DNA of 64,000 bases, from assembly GCF_900107795.1 (NCBI RefSeq), contig NZ_FNRL01000002.1, positions 372,001 through 436,000 on the forward strand, in the 5' to 3' direction. Positions 1 to 6,775 of the stretch are shown in pieces. The notes under the pieces were generated by a model that ran no database searches, had not been told where the DNA came from, and saw nothing but the letters and a program-made list of their open reading frames with translations. A program made the position numbers and the translations under genes. Positions within the stretch are counted from its first letter, which is position 1; each line of letters opens with the position of its first letter. This DNA comes from Chitinophaga terrae (ex Kim and Jung 2007) (GTDB lineage Bacteria > Bacteroidota > Bacteroidia > Chitinophagales > Chitinophagaceae).

Positions 1-2
1 GT

Positions 3-104
3 AACAGGTATACTTTCACAACCAGCAGGCAATATAATGCTAACTCCAGGTTGTTTGAGTCGGGGTTACTGGGGCCAGTCACTATTACAATAGAGGACGA
101 ATAG
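3..104 (+). CDS. C-terminal end of a secreted/surface protein (partial)
   Basis: An open frame enters from the left edge and ends at a TAG at 102-104, leaving 33 residues. The tail (…GPVTITIEDE) resembles the ends of the next two secreted proteins, which finish with PGSPLLTIQ and PGKPVITIE. It is followed directly by a strong terminator and lies just upstream of a T9SS surface-protein cluster, so it is probably the end of another Ig-like-domain surface protein. The function cannot be read from so short a piece. The other two frames on this strand stop sooner or read less like protein. Confidence 0.6.
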   Translation, partial: NRYTFTTSRQYNANSRLFESGLLGPVTITIEDE

Positions 105-129
105 ACGGCTGCCAGGTAATTTCGTATAG

Positions 130-164
130 GGCTGACCTTTATATTTTTGGGTCAGCCTTTTTTT
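130..164 (+). terminator. Rho-independent terminator
   Basis: Perfect 8-bp stem GGCTGACC (130-137) / GGTCAGCC (150-157) with a 12-nt AT-rich loop and a run of seven T. It closes the partial gene ending at 104. Confidence 0.9.
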
Positions 165-208
165 ATTGAACAATGCTAACTCCACTCTTACAGGGATGGA
201 GCGAGCGT

Positions 209-251
209 GTTCATTTTATTCATTCTGAAATTCTGTTCATTTTGTTCATTC
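209..251. repeat. Pair of 17-nt direct repeats, 26-bp period
   Basis: GTTCATTTTATTCATTC at 209-225 and GTTCATTTTGTTCATTC at 235-251 differ at one position. The unit itself contains two TTCATT steps. It lies upstream of the T9SS surface cluster. It could be an operator or simple intergenic repetition; the sequence does not decide. Confidence 0.6.
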
Positions 252-399
252 ACGAAACGGCTGACTTCCCTGCTGTTTTAACCCCTATTTTAGCTGCTGT
301 ACCGAAATAGCCCGATAGAATCATAGCGATAGTATCCTTATGCATAACCCACTGCGTCCCTATAACTCCCGGAATGTCGTTTCTGTTTGCCAAAGCAGA

Positions 400-1761
400 A
401 TGAAGTACCTGTTATGCCTGTTGGGATGTTGTTTATTCTCGCTTTTAACCAATGCACAAAATTGCCCCGTTACCCAGCAGAGGAAATACGCTACCCAACA
501 TATAGAAGAGAGTTCAGCGGGTTCGGTATCCGAAGGTGAAAAAAGCGCGGATGCAAACCCAAAAACTGCGTCCACATTAAGTATAGGATTGGCGCTTTTA
601 GGCGGTAGCGCTACTCAGCATATGGGCTTCAGTTCACGGGTTCAGGCGGGTACACCGGTAAGCGTTAAAATAAATTATCCTTCAAGTCTCCTGGGTGTGG
701 GCGTTACCGTTACGGTACAACCCTTTGTTTACAACGGTTCAGGTAGCCCTGTGGCCACAGGCCGGTCCTGGACCGCTTCCAGCCTTCTTGCGTTGGCCAG
801 CGCCAATGGCGATTTTATCATGACAGTAACCCCGCAAAATAACAGTGGCGTTAACCTGCCTTACGATGGGGTTTCAGTGAAAATGTCGGCAGCCGTGGGG
901 CTTGGACTTAGCATGAATGTTTACGACGCCTGGATCATGGAAACCGTTAATCCTGCCGCCTGCAATAATCCAATAGATGTATTGTCGGGCGCCCGGGCCG
1001 GTGCAGTGCAGTTACTCAATGCTACCGGTGGGGTGACCCAACCCTGGGACGCGATAGACGATGATCCCGGACTGACCACTTACGCAACGCTTAACACAGG
1101 TGTACAGGTATTAAGCCAGGTATTTGAAACGGTTGTTTTCAGTACTCCATCAAAACCCGGCGATTCGCTCTATATCGTATTGCAGGACCCCGGCGCCGCA
1201 TTGCTGGACCTGGGACTCCTGAATGGTTTCAGGATACAGCCTTACCTCGGCGATAACGCTGTTGGCGCCCCAATAACTAATAGCGCATCCCTGCTGAACC
1301 TGCGTTTGCTGGCTGGTGCAGGGAACAAGTATGTGTTGTCTGCCGCTGTGCCGGCGTCGTTCGACCGGCTCGATATACAAATGGGAGGGGTAGCCAACGC
1401 GCTTGCGTCCCTGCGGCTATATGATGTTCGAATGGTCGCGCCCCGTCCGCAGATCGAATTGCAGTTGAACGGTATTCCGGATGCGGGCCCTGTATGCATC
1501 CGGGATGTAGGAAAGATCAAACTGCAAGTAACGAACATCGATCCCTGCGCCACTTATTACTGGTACAAATCAGACAATACGCCACTGCCGGCAGGCACTT
1601 CGTTTTCGCCGGTCCTTACCGCCGCCGGAACTTATACCTGGTATGTGGAAGCAGTTCGGAACGGCTGTTCCAGCCAGGTTAAAAATCGTATGCCCGTTAC
1701 CGTGAAAATAGTTCCCGTACCTGGTAGTCCCTTGCTTACTATTCAACCAAATAATCCATAA
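400..1761 (+). CDS. Secreted protein with Ig-like C-terminal region, T9SS cluster
   Basis: A 453-residue protein from the ATG at 400, chosen because a classic signal peptide (MKYLLCLLGCCLFSLLTNAQ) starts there; an in-frame ATG at 340 would add a non-signal-like leader. The middle is rich in Gly, Ala, Val, Thr and Ser with no recognised catalytic motif. The last 90 residues read as an Ig-like or PKD-like beta-sandwich, with a Cys pair, a YYWYKSDN strand and a GTYTWYVEA strand, as in Bacteroidota adhesins. It ends with PGSPLLTIQPNNP, a tail shared with its downstream neighbour. The stop is 3 nt from the next start, so the two are probably co-transcribed with the CHU_C and PorP/SprF genes. A cell-surface or secreted role is inferred from context; the exact function is unknown. 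Confidence 0.75.
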   Translation: MKYLLCLLGCCLFSLLTNAQNCPVTQQRKYATQHIEESSAGSVSEGEKSADANPKTASTLSIGLALLGGSATQHMGFSSRVQAGTPVSVKINYPSSLLGVGVTVTVQPFVYNGSGSPVATGRSWTASSLLALASANGDFIMTVTPQNNSGVNLPYDGVSVKMSAAVGLGLSMNVYDAWIMETVNPAACNNPIDVLSGARAGAVQLLNATGGVTQPWDAIDDDPGLTTYATLNTGVQVLSQVFETVVFSTPSKPGDSLYIVLQDPGAALLDLGLLNGFRIQPYLGDNAVGAPITNSASLLNLRLLAGAGNKYVLSAAVPASFDRLDIQMGGVANALASLRLYDVRMVAPRPQIELQLNGIPDAGPVCIRDVGKIKLQVTNIDPCATYYWYKSDNTPLPAGTSFSPVLTAAGTYTWYVEAVRNGCSSQVKNRMPVTVKIVPVPGSPLLTIQPNNP

Positions 1762-1764
1762 AAT

Positions 1765-2625
1765 ATGAAAACAACTACACTTATGAAGAGTCCATCCCTT
1801 TACCGCTTCGCCCTTCTGGCTGTTATAATGCTTATGAGCGCATGGCAGTTAAAAGCACAGGTCATTAAAACGGCGGCCGACCTGGTAGGAACAAGTACGC
1901 AGGATGGTAAAACCATCATCTGTTCTGAGAGCGCGAATTTTACGCTTAAATCTTCGACTGTTGACCCTACCGACAACACTACCCCTTATAAAACCTGGAC
2001 ATGGTCTGAACTGGGTACAGACGGAACGCCGGGCGCTCTGCTCCCGGGTGCGACTCCCAATAAGGAAAAACTGGAAGTCAGCGGCGCTGTTCCCGGCTGG
2101 CATACTTACCAGGTAGTAGCGTCGACTGGCGATGCTAATTGTCCTTCCGAACCTGTAACCTTCACAGTATTTGTATTACCTCCACTTACGGTTGCCGCGG
2201 CTATAGATCAGGCCAATAACCTATCGTTGACCTATTGCGCGGAGAGTGGGGCGCCTACTGATCCCGCTAAGCTGATCAAGATGGATGCTACTGCCGGCTT
2301 CCCCAGCGGCGGTATCCGCATCATCCAGGGGTTACGTGACCTGAAAGTAACAGACTTTGAACTCAATTATAAATGGATCAGGGTAAACCTGGCAGATAAC
2401 AGCACTACGGATGTAGCCACAAATACAACCGGCACATATACGATCTCTGATCCGGCATCTACTACGGCAACTGAGGTAAAGAAATATGGCTACAAAGTGC
2501 AGGTTTCATATGCTGTCAAATCTACCTGCGCTGCTACCGAGGCTACTGTAATGAAGACCGGTACTACACCGGCTGAAATAACTGTAACTCCGAAACCTGG
2601 TAAACCAGTTATCACCATCGAATAA
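1765..2625 (+). CDS. Secreted protein of the T9SS surface cluster
   Basis: A 286-residue protein whose first 32 residues form a signal peptide (hydrophobic FALLAVIMLMSA, cleavage probably after LKAQ). The mature part reads as two or three Ig-like beta-sandwich segments (a TWTWSELG strand, a GWHTYQVVAS strand, then a Cys-containing second module with KYGYKVQVSYAV) and ends PGKPVITIE. There are no catalytic motifs. The start follows the previous stop by 3 nt and the next gene starts 8 nt after its stop, so it is in one operon with the PorP/SprF gene. No CHU_C sorting domain is present on this protein itself. It may be an adhesin component exported with the neighbouring sorted protein; this is inference. 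Confidence 0.7.
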   Translation: MKTTTLMKSPSLYRFALLAVIMLMSAWQLKAQVIKTAADLVGTSTQDGKTIICSESANFTLKSSTVDPTDNTTPYKTWTWSELGTDGTPGALLPGATPNKEKLEVSGAVPGWHTYQVVASTGDANCPSEPVTFTVFVLPPLTVAAAIDQANNLSLTYCAESGAPTDPAKLIKMDATAGFPSGGIRIIQGLRDLKVTDFELNYKWIRVNLADNSTTDVATNTTGTYTISDPASTTATEVKKYGYKVQVSYAVKSTCAATEATVMKTGTTPAEITVTPKPGKPVITIE

Positions 2626-2633
2626 GCTGCCAG

Positions 2634-3566
2634 ATGCGGAGACTAGCCATAGCCATTTTATTCGTGACAACAGGATGGGGGTACCGCGCTGCGGCACACC
2701 CTCCTGTTATCAGGTATATCATGCCCGGCCAGCAGGTGAAACTCTCTGCCAGTCCCCTTACTGCGCCCCGCTATCAATGGTACCGGAATGGCGCAAGCAT
2801 AGAAGGCGCAGTACAACAGGAATTTGTTACCTCACAACCCGGCGTGTATGCAGTGGAGGCGTTCAATGAAGGCGGATGTGTATCCGAGTTATCGGACCCC
2901 GTGGTGATAGAACTGATCACCAATAGCGCAGAAGCGGATGTTGCGATCAGCAAATCGGCCGACCAGGGCGCTTTCCAGCTGAATAATACGATGAGTTACC
3001 ATTTGCAGGTATTCAACAACGGCCCGGGCAACGCTTCCGCTTTGCAGATAGCAGATCAACTGCCATCGCAGGTGTTGTTGGATCTATTGGAGAAACCGTC
3101 AGCGGGAAAAGCAGAATATAACGTCAACGCACATACGGTATTATGGAAGATCGATGAATTGCCTGCCGGCGGCAGCGCTACGCTTTCTATCCGGGTGAAA
3201 ATACAGGCAACAGGCCGGATCACCAATACTGCAACGGTAACAGCTATGGAAAAAGACCCGGTAACCGGCAATAACAGCAGTACGCATCAACTGGAAGTAC
3301 TGCCTTTATTCATCCCGAATGCGATCACACCTAATGGTGATGGCGTCAACGACAAATGGGTGATTGAAGGATTGGAAAAATATGCTGAGAATGAACTTAC
3401 AATTCTTAACCGCTGGGGCAACCACGTATTTGAACAGAAAGGATATGCACAAAACTGGAGTGGCCAGGGGCTCAATGATGGCACCTACTTCTACCTCTTA
3501 AGGGTGAAAGACAGCAGGGGACAATGGCAGGAGTTCAAAGGATATATCACATTACTGAGACCTTAA
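2634..3566 (+). CDS. DUF11 / CHU_C protein, T9SS type B sorting domain
   Basis: A 310-residue exported protein. Residues 1-20 are a signal peptide. Residues 25-100 form an Ig-like module, with a YQWYRNGASIEG strand. Residues 103-222 match the DUF11 repeat (ADVAISKSAD…, FNNGPG, NTATVTA). Residues 225-310 are the gliding-motility C-terminal domain CHU_C (PNAITPNGDGVNDKW, ILNRWGNHVF, DGTYFYLL), the type B sorting signal recognised by the type IX secretion system. In this family such proteins cross the outer membrane through T9SS and attach to the surface. The PorP/SprF partner follows 10 nt later, the usual arrangement for a SprB/SprF-like pair. The domain calls are strong; the biological role (adhesion or gliding) is inferred. 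Confidence 0.88.
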   Translation: MRRLAIAILFVTTGWGYRAAAHPPVIRYIMPGQQVKLSASPLTAPRYQWYRNGASIEGAVQQEFVTSQPGVYAVEAFNEGGCVSELSDPVVIELITNSAEADVAISKSADQGAFQLNNTMSYHLQVFNNGPGNASALQIADQLPSQVLLDLLEKPSAGKAEYNVNAHTVLWKIDELPAGGSATLSIRVKIQATGRITNTATVTAMEKDPVTGNNSSTHQLEVLPLFIPNAITPNGDGVNDKWVIEGLEKYAENELTILNRWGNHVFEQKGYAQNWSGQGLNDGTYFYLLRVKDSRGQWQEFKGYITLLRP

Positions 3567-3576
3567 TGTATACATT

Positions 3577-4575
3577 ATGCGTTTTAAAAAGCGATTGACA
3601 GGCCTGCTCCTGTTATGCAGCTGGGCAATGGGCGTACAGGCGCAACAGGATGCCCAGTTCAGCCAGTATATCTTTAACGGGATCTATATCAACCCCGCTT
3701 ATGCCGGTTACCGGCAGGAGTGGAATGCAAATGCCTTTTACAGGCGGCAGTGGGCCGGGGTACCCGGCGCTCCCGAAACTATGTCGGTGGCGGTAGACGG
3801 CAGCGTGAATGACGACCGCGTAGGTTTAGCGTTGTTGCTATCTTCCGATAAAGTGGGAGCGCAGACACAGCAGGCAGCCTACCTGAATTATGCTTACCGT
3901 TTGCATTTCAATGAAGATGCCTCGCAGCTGGCTTTTGGTATAGGTGCAGGAATTACGCAGCAGGGCCTGGACCCATCCAAATTACAGTTTGCTAATCCCA
4001 ACGAACCAAACCTGTCGGGGGCTGCACAGTATATGCTGCTGTTCGATATGCGGGCAGGGATCTACTATACAACCGCCACCTGGTTTGCGGGGTTGTCTGT
4101 AGATAACCTTACAGCCCAATACCAGGCAGCAAGGAAGCCGCTTGCAAAATTCATCCCGGCGCCGAAGCCGCATTATTACCTGACTGCAGGAGCTATGTTG
4201 CGGATGAACGACGATGTGTACCTGAAGCCGGTGTTCCTGCTGAAAGATGACCGGGGAGGACCTACCAGCCTGGATCTCAATCTTTTCGTGTTGCTAAAGG
4301 AAATGGTATGGCTGGGAGGCGGTTACAGAACCGCTGTGGATCTCTACAGGAAGCCTGATCTTCAATCTAACCTTACCCGCTCCAGCGCCGTTATTGCAAT
4401 GGCTGAAGTATTTGTTTTGCCGGAACTGAGAATAGGGTATGCTTACGATTATGCATTGAACAAATACAGCAGTTATAACAATGGAACGCATGAGCTATCA
4501 CTGGGCTTTTATTTCAAAAGGGCTGAGAACAGCCGCAGTCGGGCGTTACGGCAATTACGGTGTAGTTATTTCTAG
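3577..4575 (+). CDS. PorP/SprF family T9SS outer-membrane protein
   Basis: A 332-residue protein with a signal peptide (LLLLCSWAMGVQAQ) followed by the family opening QDAQFSQYIFNG and the INPAYAGYR segment typical of PorP/SprF. The rest alternates amphipathic strands, as in a 14-stranded FadL/PorV-like outer-membrane barrel. SprF helps export or anchor the giant adhesin SprB in Flavobacterium, and PorP/SprF proteins are commonly encoded directly after the protein they serve, as here. It is the last gene of the cluster and is followed by a terminator-like hairpin at 4632-4660. The family assignment is secure; the exact cargo (the CHU_C protein and possibly its two upstream neighbours) is inferred from position. 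Confidence 0.92.
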   Translation: MRFKKRLTGLLLLCSWAMGVQAQQDAQFSQYIFNGIYINPAYAGYRQEWNANAFYRRQWAGVPGAPETMSVAVDGSVNDDRVGLALLLSSDKVGAQTQQAAYLNYAYRLHFNEDASQLAFGIGAGITQQGLDPSKLQFANPNEPNLSGAAQYMLLFDMRAGIYYTTATWFAGLSVDNLTAQYQAARKPLAKFIPAPKPHYYLTAGAMLRMNDDVYLKPVFLLKDDRGGPTSLDLNLFVLLKEMVWLGGGYRTAVDLYRKPDLQSNLTRSSAVIAMAEVFVLPELRIGYAYDYALNKYSSYNNGTHELSLGFYFKRAENSRSRALRQLRCSYF

Positions 4576-4631
4576 TTTAGTGTTAAATGCTGTAAATGGA
4601 ATTATAGCATATCAATCATATGGTAGAAACA

Positions 4632-4660
4632 GGGCTGATTTTCTAGTCGGCCTTCTTTTA
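4632..4660 (+). terminator. Probable terminator after the T9SS cluster
   Basis: A 7-bp stem with two G-U pairs (GGCTGAT / GTCGGCC, 4633-4652) is followed by TTCTTTTATTT. It is the only hairpin in the 190-bp gap before tRNA-Leu. Confidence 0.6.
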
Positions 4661-4769
4661 TTTAAAGCAATGGTATAACAGGAAAAGAGTAGTGAATTAG
4701 GGTGTTGATCTATTTATGTTGCTGGAAAAGAAAAAGCCCTTTTTGAATAAAAGGGCTGTAGAGTTGAGT

Positions 4770-4850
4770 GCGGGTGGAGGGACTCGAACCCCCATGCCGC
4801 GAAGCACTAGATCCTAAGTCTAGCGTGTCTACCAATTTCACCACACCCGC
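4770..4850 (-). tRNA. tRNA-Leu(UAG)
   Basis: The minus strand folds into a full cloverleaf of 81 nt. The acceptor GCGGGTG pairs with CACCCGC. The anticodon stem CTAGA/TCTAG encloses the loop CTTAGGA with anticodon TAG. The variable arm is of class II type, and the T-arm is GGGGGTTCGAGTCCCT. CCA is not encoded. Confidence 0.96.
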
Positions 4851-4891
4851 ATTGTAAGAACTTCCCGCTACGAACGGGATTTAAAGGACTG

Positions 4892-4921
4892 CAAAGGTAT
4901 ATTTTTTTCTGAATTAACAAA
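4892..4921 (-). promoter_or_regulatory. Bacteroidota-type promoter for tRNA-Leu
   Basis: On the minus strand TTTG (4921-4918) is followed after 18 nt by TACCTTTG (4899-4892), matching the primary-sigma consensus TTTG / TAnnTTTG. The -7 box ends about 41 nt upstream of the mature tRNA 5' end. Confidence 0.75.
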
Positions 4922-5025
4922 ATCCTGTGCTAAAAAAATATAAGGTATATCGCCCCGATATTTAGAAATTCGCGTTAAGCTGCTTAAATTAACAGAGATT
5001 TCCAGAAAAAAATCAGTCTTCTACC

Positions 5026-6246
5026 ATGGCTAAAACCTTTTTTGAAGAATTAAATAGCAATGCTACCGGTGTAGCCTACAAGAATATCAACCTGAAAAAA
5101 GCCGCCCTGGCCTTTTTTGCCAATAGTGGAAATGCAACCATTGCCGACCTGTGCAAAGAACTTAACCTGAGTACTCCCAAAGTGACTAACCTGGTTAATG
5201 ACCTGATTGGCGACGGACTGGTAATGGATTATGGGAAGATTGAATCTACAGGCGGGCGTAAGCCTAATTTGTACGGGTTGGTGCCTGATTCTGCTTTCTT
5301 TATCGGGGTAGATGTAAAACAGGATCACCTGAACCTTGGCCTCTCCGACCTGCATAAAAACCTGATCACTACAGTGGAGGATCTGCCTTACCAACTGGAT
5401 AATACCAAGGCTTCATTAGAGCAACTATGTTTACTGATCAACAACTTTATTGACGGCTTAACGGTCGAAAAAGAAAAGATCCTGGGCATCGGTATCAACA
5501 TCCAGGGGCGTATTAACTATGCGACGGGATATAACTACAGCCTGTTTCATTTCGACGACGAGCCACTCAGCAAGGTGATCTCCGAAAAGGTTGGTATCAA
5601 AGTATTCCTGGAGAACGACTCCAGGGCTATGGCGTATGGAGAATTCAGTTCCGACATTGTGAATGGCGAAAAGAACGTATTGTTCCTGAACCTGGATTAC
5701 GGTATTGGTATGGGAGTAGTGATCAACGGAGAATTATACTATGGTAAATCCGGTTATAGCGGAGAGGTAGGACATATACCCATGTTCGATAACGAGATCA
5801 TTTGCCATTGCGGAAAGAAAGGCTGCCTGGAAACAGAAGCATCGGGTTGGGCGCTGGTAAATATGTTCAGGCAGAAGCTGGCCGCCGGCTCCTCGTCTAT
5901 GCTTACCCGTAGTCATAAATCATCGGAAGACATACACCTGCACGATATCATAGAAGCTGCCAATAACGATGACATGCTGGCAATAGAAATGCTGGGAAAG
6001 GTAGGAGAGAACCTGGGCAGGGGCGTAGCATTGCTGATGAATATCTTCAACCCTGAACTGGTGATCCTGGGAGGTGCGTTGGCTGAAGCGCGGGATCATA
6101 TCCGTTTGCCCATCAGGAGTGCTATGAATAAGTATTCGTTGAGCCTGGTAAGCAACGATTCTACCCTGAAAATGTCGAGGCTCGGGGAAAGGGCCGGGAT
6201 TATCGGCGCTTGTTTGCTGGTAAGGAATAAAGTATTGATAAGTTGA
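5026..6246 (+). CDS. ROK-family transcriptional regulator / sugar kinase homologue
   Basis: A 406-residue protein. Residues 22-75 form a winged helix-turn-helix (ATIADLCKELNLSTPKV), followed by the wing GGRKPNLYG. Residues 90-400 form a ROK actin-fold domain. The ROK zinc site is intact: GEVGH (H250) and CHCGKKGCLE (C260, C262, C267). The catalytic-type motif LENDSR (D198) is also kept, so sugar binding or residual kinase activity is possible. Members such as NagC, Mlc and XylR repress sugar-uptake genes and respond to a sugar or sugar phosphate. It is a single gene, with tRNA-Leu upstream on the other strand and a frameshifted VOC gene downstream. No operon partner shows which sugar it senses. 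Confidence 0.9.
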   Translation: MAKTFFEELNSNATGVAYKNINLKKAALAFFANSGNATIADLCKELNLSTPKVTNLVNDLIGDGLVMDYGKIESTGGRKPNLYGLVPDSAFFIGVDVKQDHLNLGLSDLHKNLITTVEDLPYQLDNTKASLEQLCLLINNFIDGLTVEKEKILGIGINIQGRINYATGYNYSLFHFDDEPLSKVISEKVGIKVFLENDSRAMAYGEFSSDIVNGEKNVLFLNLDYGIGMGVVINGELYYGKSGYSGEVGHIPMFDNEIICHCGKKGCLETEASGWALVNMFRQKLAAGSSSMLTRSHKSSEDIHLHDIIEAANNDDMLAIEMLGKVGENLGRGVALLMNIFNPELVILGGALAEARDHIRLPIRSAMNKYSLSLVSNDSTLKMSRLGERAGIIGACLLVRNKVLIS

Positions 6247-6329
6247 TGTTTTATTAACATGGAAGAGCTGATTTTTAGTTAACTTTAGCATATACCTGAA
6301 TTCCATTTCTCACCTTTAAAATCGGGCTT

Positions 6330-6742
6330 ATGGCTACCTTAACAGCTTACCTGGTTTTCGGCAACAATGGCCGGGAAGCCATGAATTTCTATCAGAAGTT
6401 TTCGGAGGAGATCTGCACATTATGACAATGGGCGAATCGCCGATGAAAGACCAGATGCCTCCTGAGGCAAAAGACCTTTTAATGCATGGTTATTTGCAGG
6501 CTCCTGGATTTGCTTTGATGGCCTCTGATGGCATGCAGGGGCAACCTCCTGTAAACGGCGATTCCGTAGCATTGGCGCTGGGCGTCGATTCAATAGAAGA
6601 AGCGGAAAAATTGTATAAGGACTTATCGGCTGGCGGCAGCATCAAGATGGAGTTGCAGGAAACATTCTGGGCCCATCGCTATGCGCAGTTTGCCGACAAA
6701 TATGGCATTAACTGGATGATCAGCTATAACAAGCCAATGTAG
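6330..6742 (+). pseudogene. VOC (glyoxalase/PhnB-like) family protein, frameshifted
   Basis: The ATG at 6330 opens MATLTAYLVFGNNGREAMNF, a typical PhnB/DUF1338-free VOC start, but the frame stops at a TGA at 6423-6425. The other frame continues from about 6404 as GGDLHIMTMGESPMKD and runs to the stop at 6740-6742. Both halves belong to one protein of about 137 residues. The break lies in CAGAAGTTTTCGGAGG (6393-6408): one extra base there (a codon such as TGT before TTC) would restore the common FYQKCFGG motif. So a single-base deletion has split the gene, or there is a base-calling error at a T run. The VOC fold supports metal-dependent enzymes and resistance proteins; the exact role of this one is unknown. 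An internal ATG at 6422 could express only the C-terminal three quarters. Confidence 0.82.
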
Positions 6743-6775
6743 CGCCAGTACATTAACCCCCGGGTTCAGCGATCG

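Larger units (their letters stand above)
105..399. other. Intergenic region upstream of the T9SS surface cluster
   Basis: About 295 bases without a convincing gene. It holds the terminator at 130-164 and a pair of 17-nt direct repeats at 209-225 and 235-251 (listed separately). An in-frame ATG at 340 would extend the next gene by 20 residues, but those residues would sit in front of a good signal peptide, so the region 340-399 is treated as leader. No clear TTTG/TAnnTTTG promoter was found. Confidence 0.5.
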
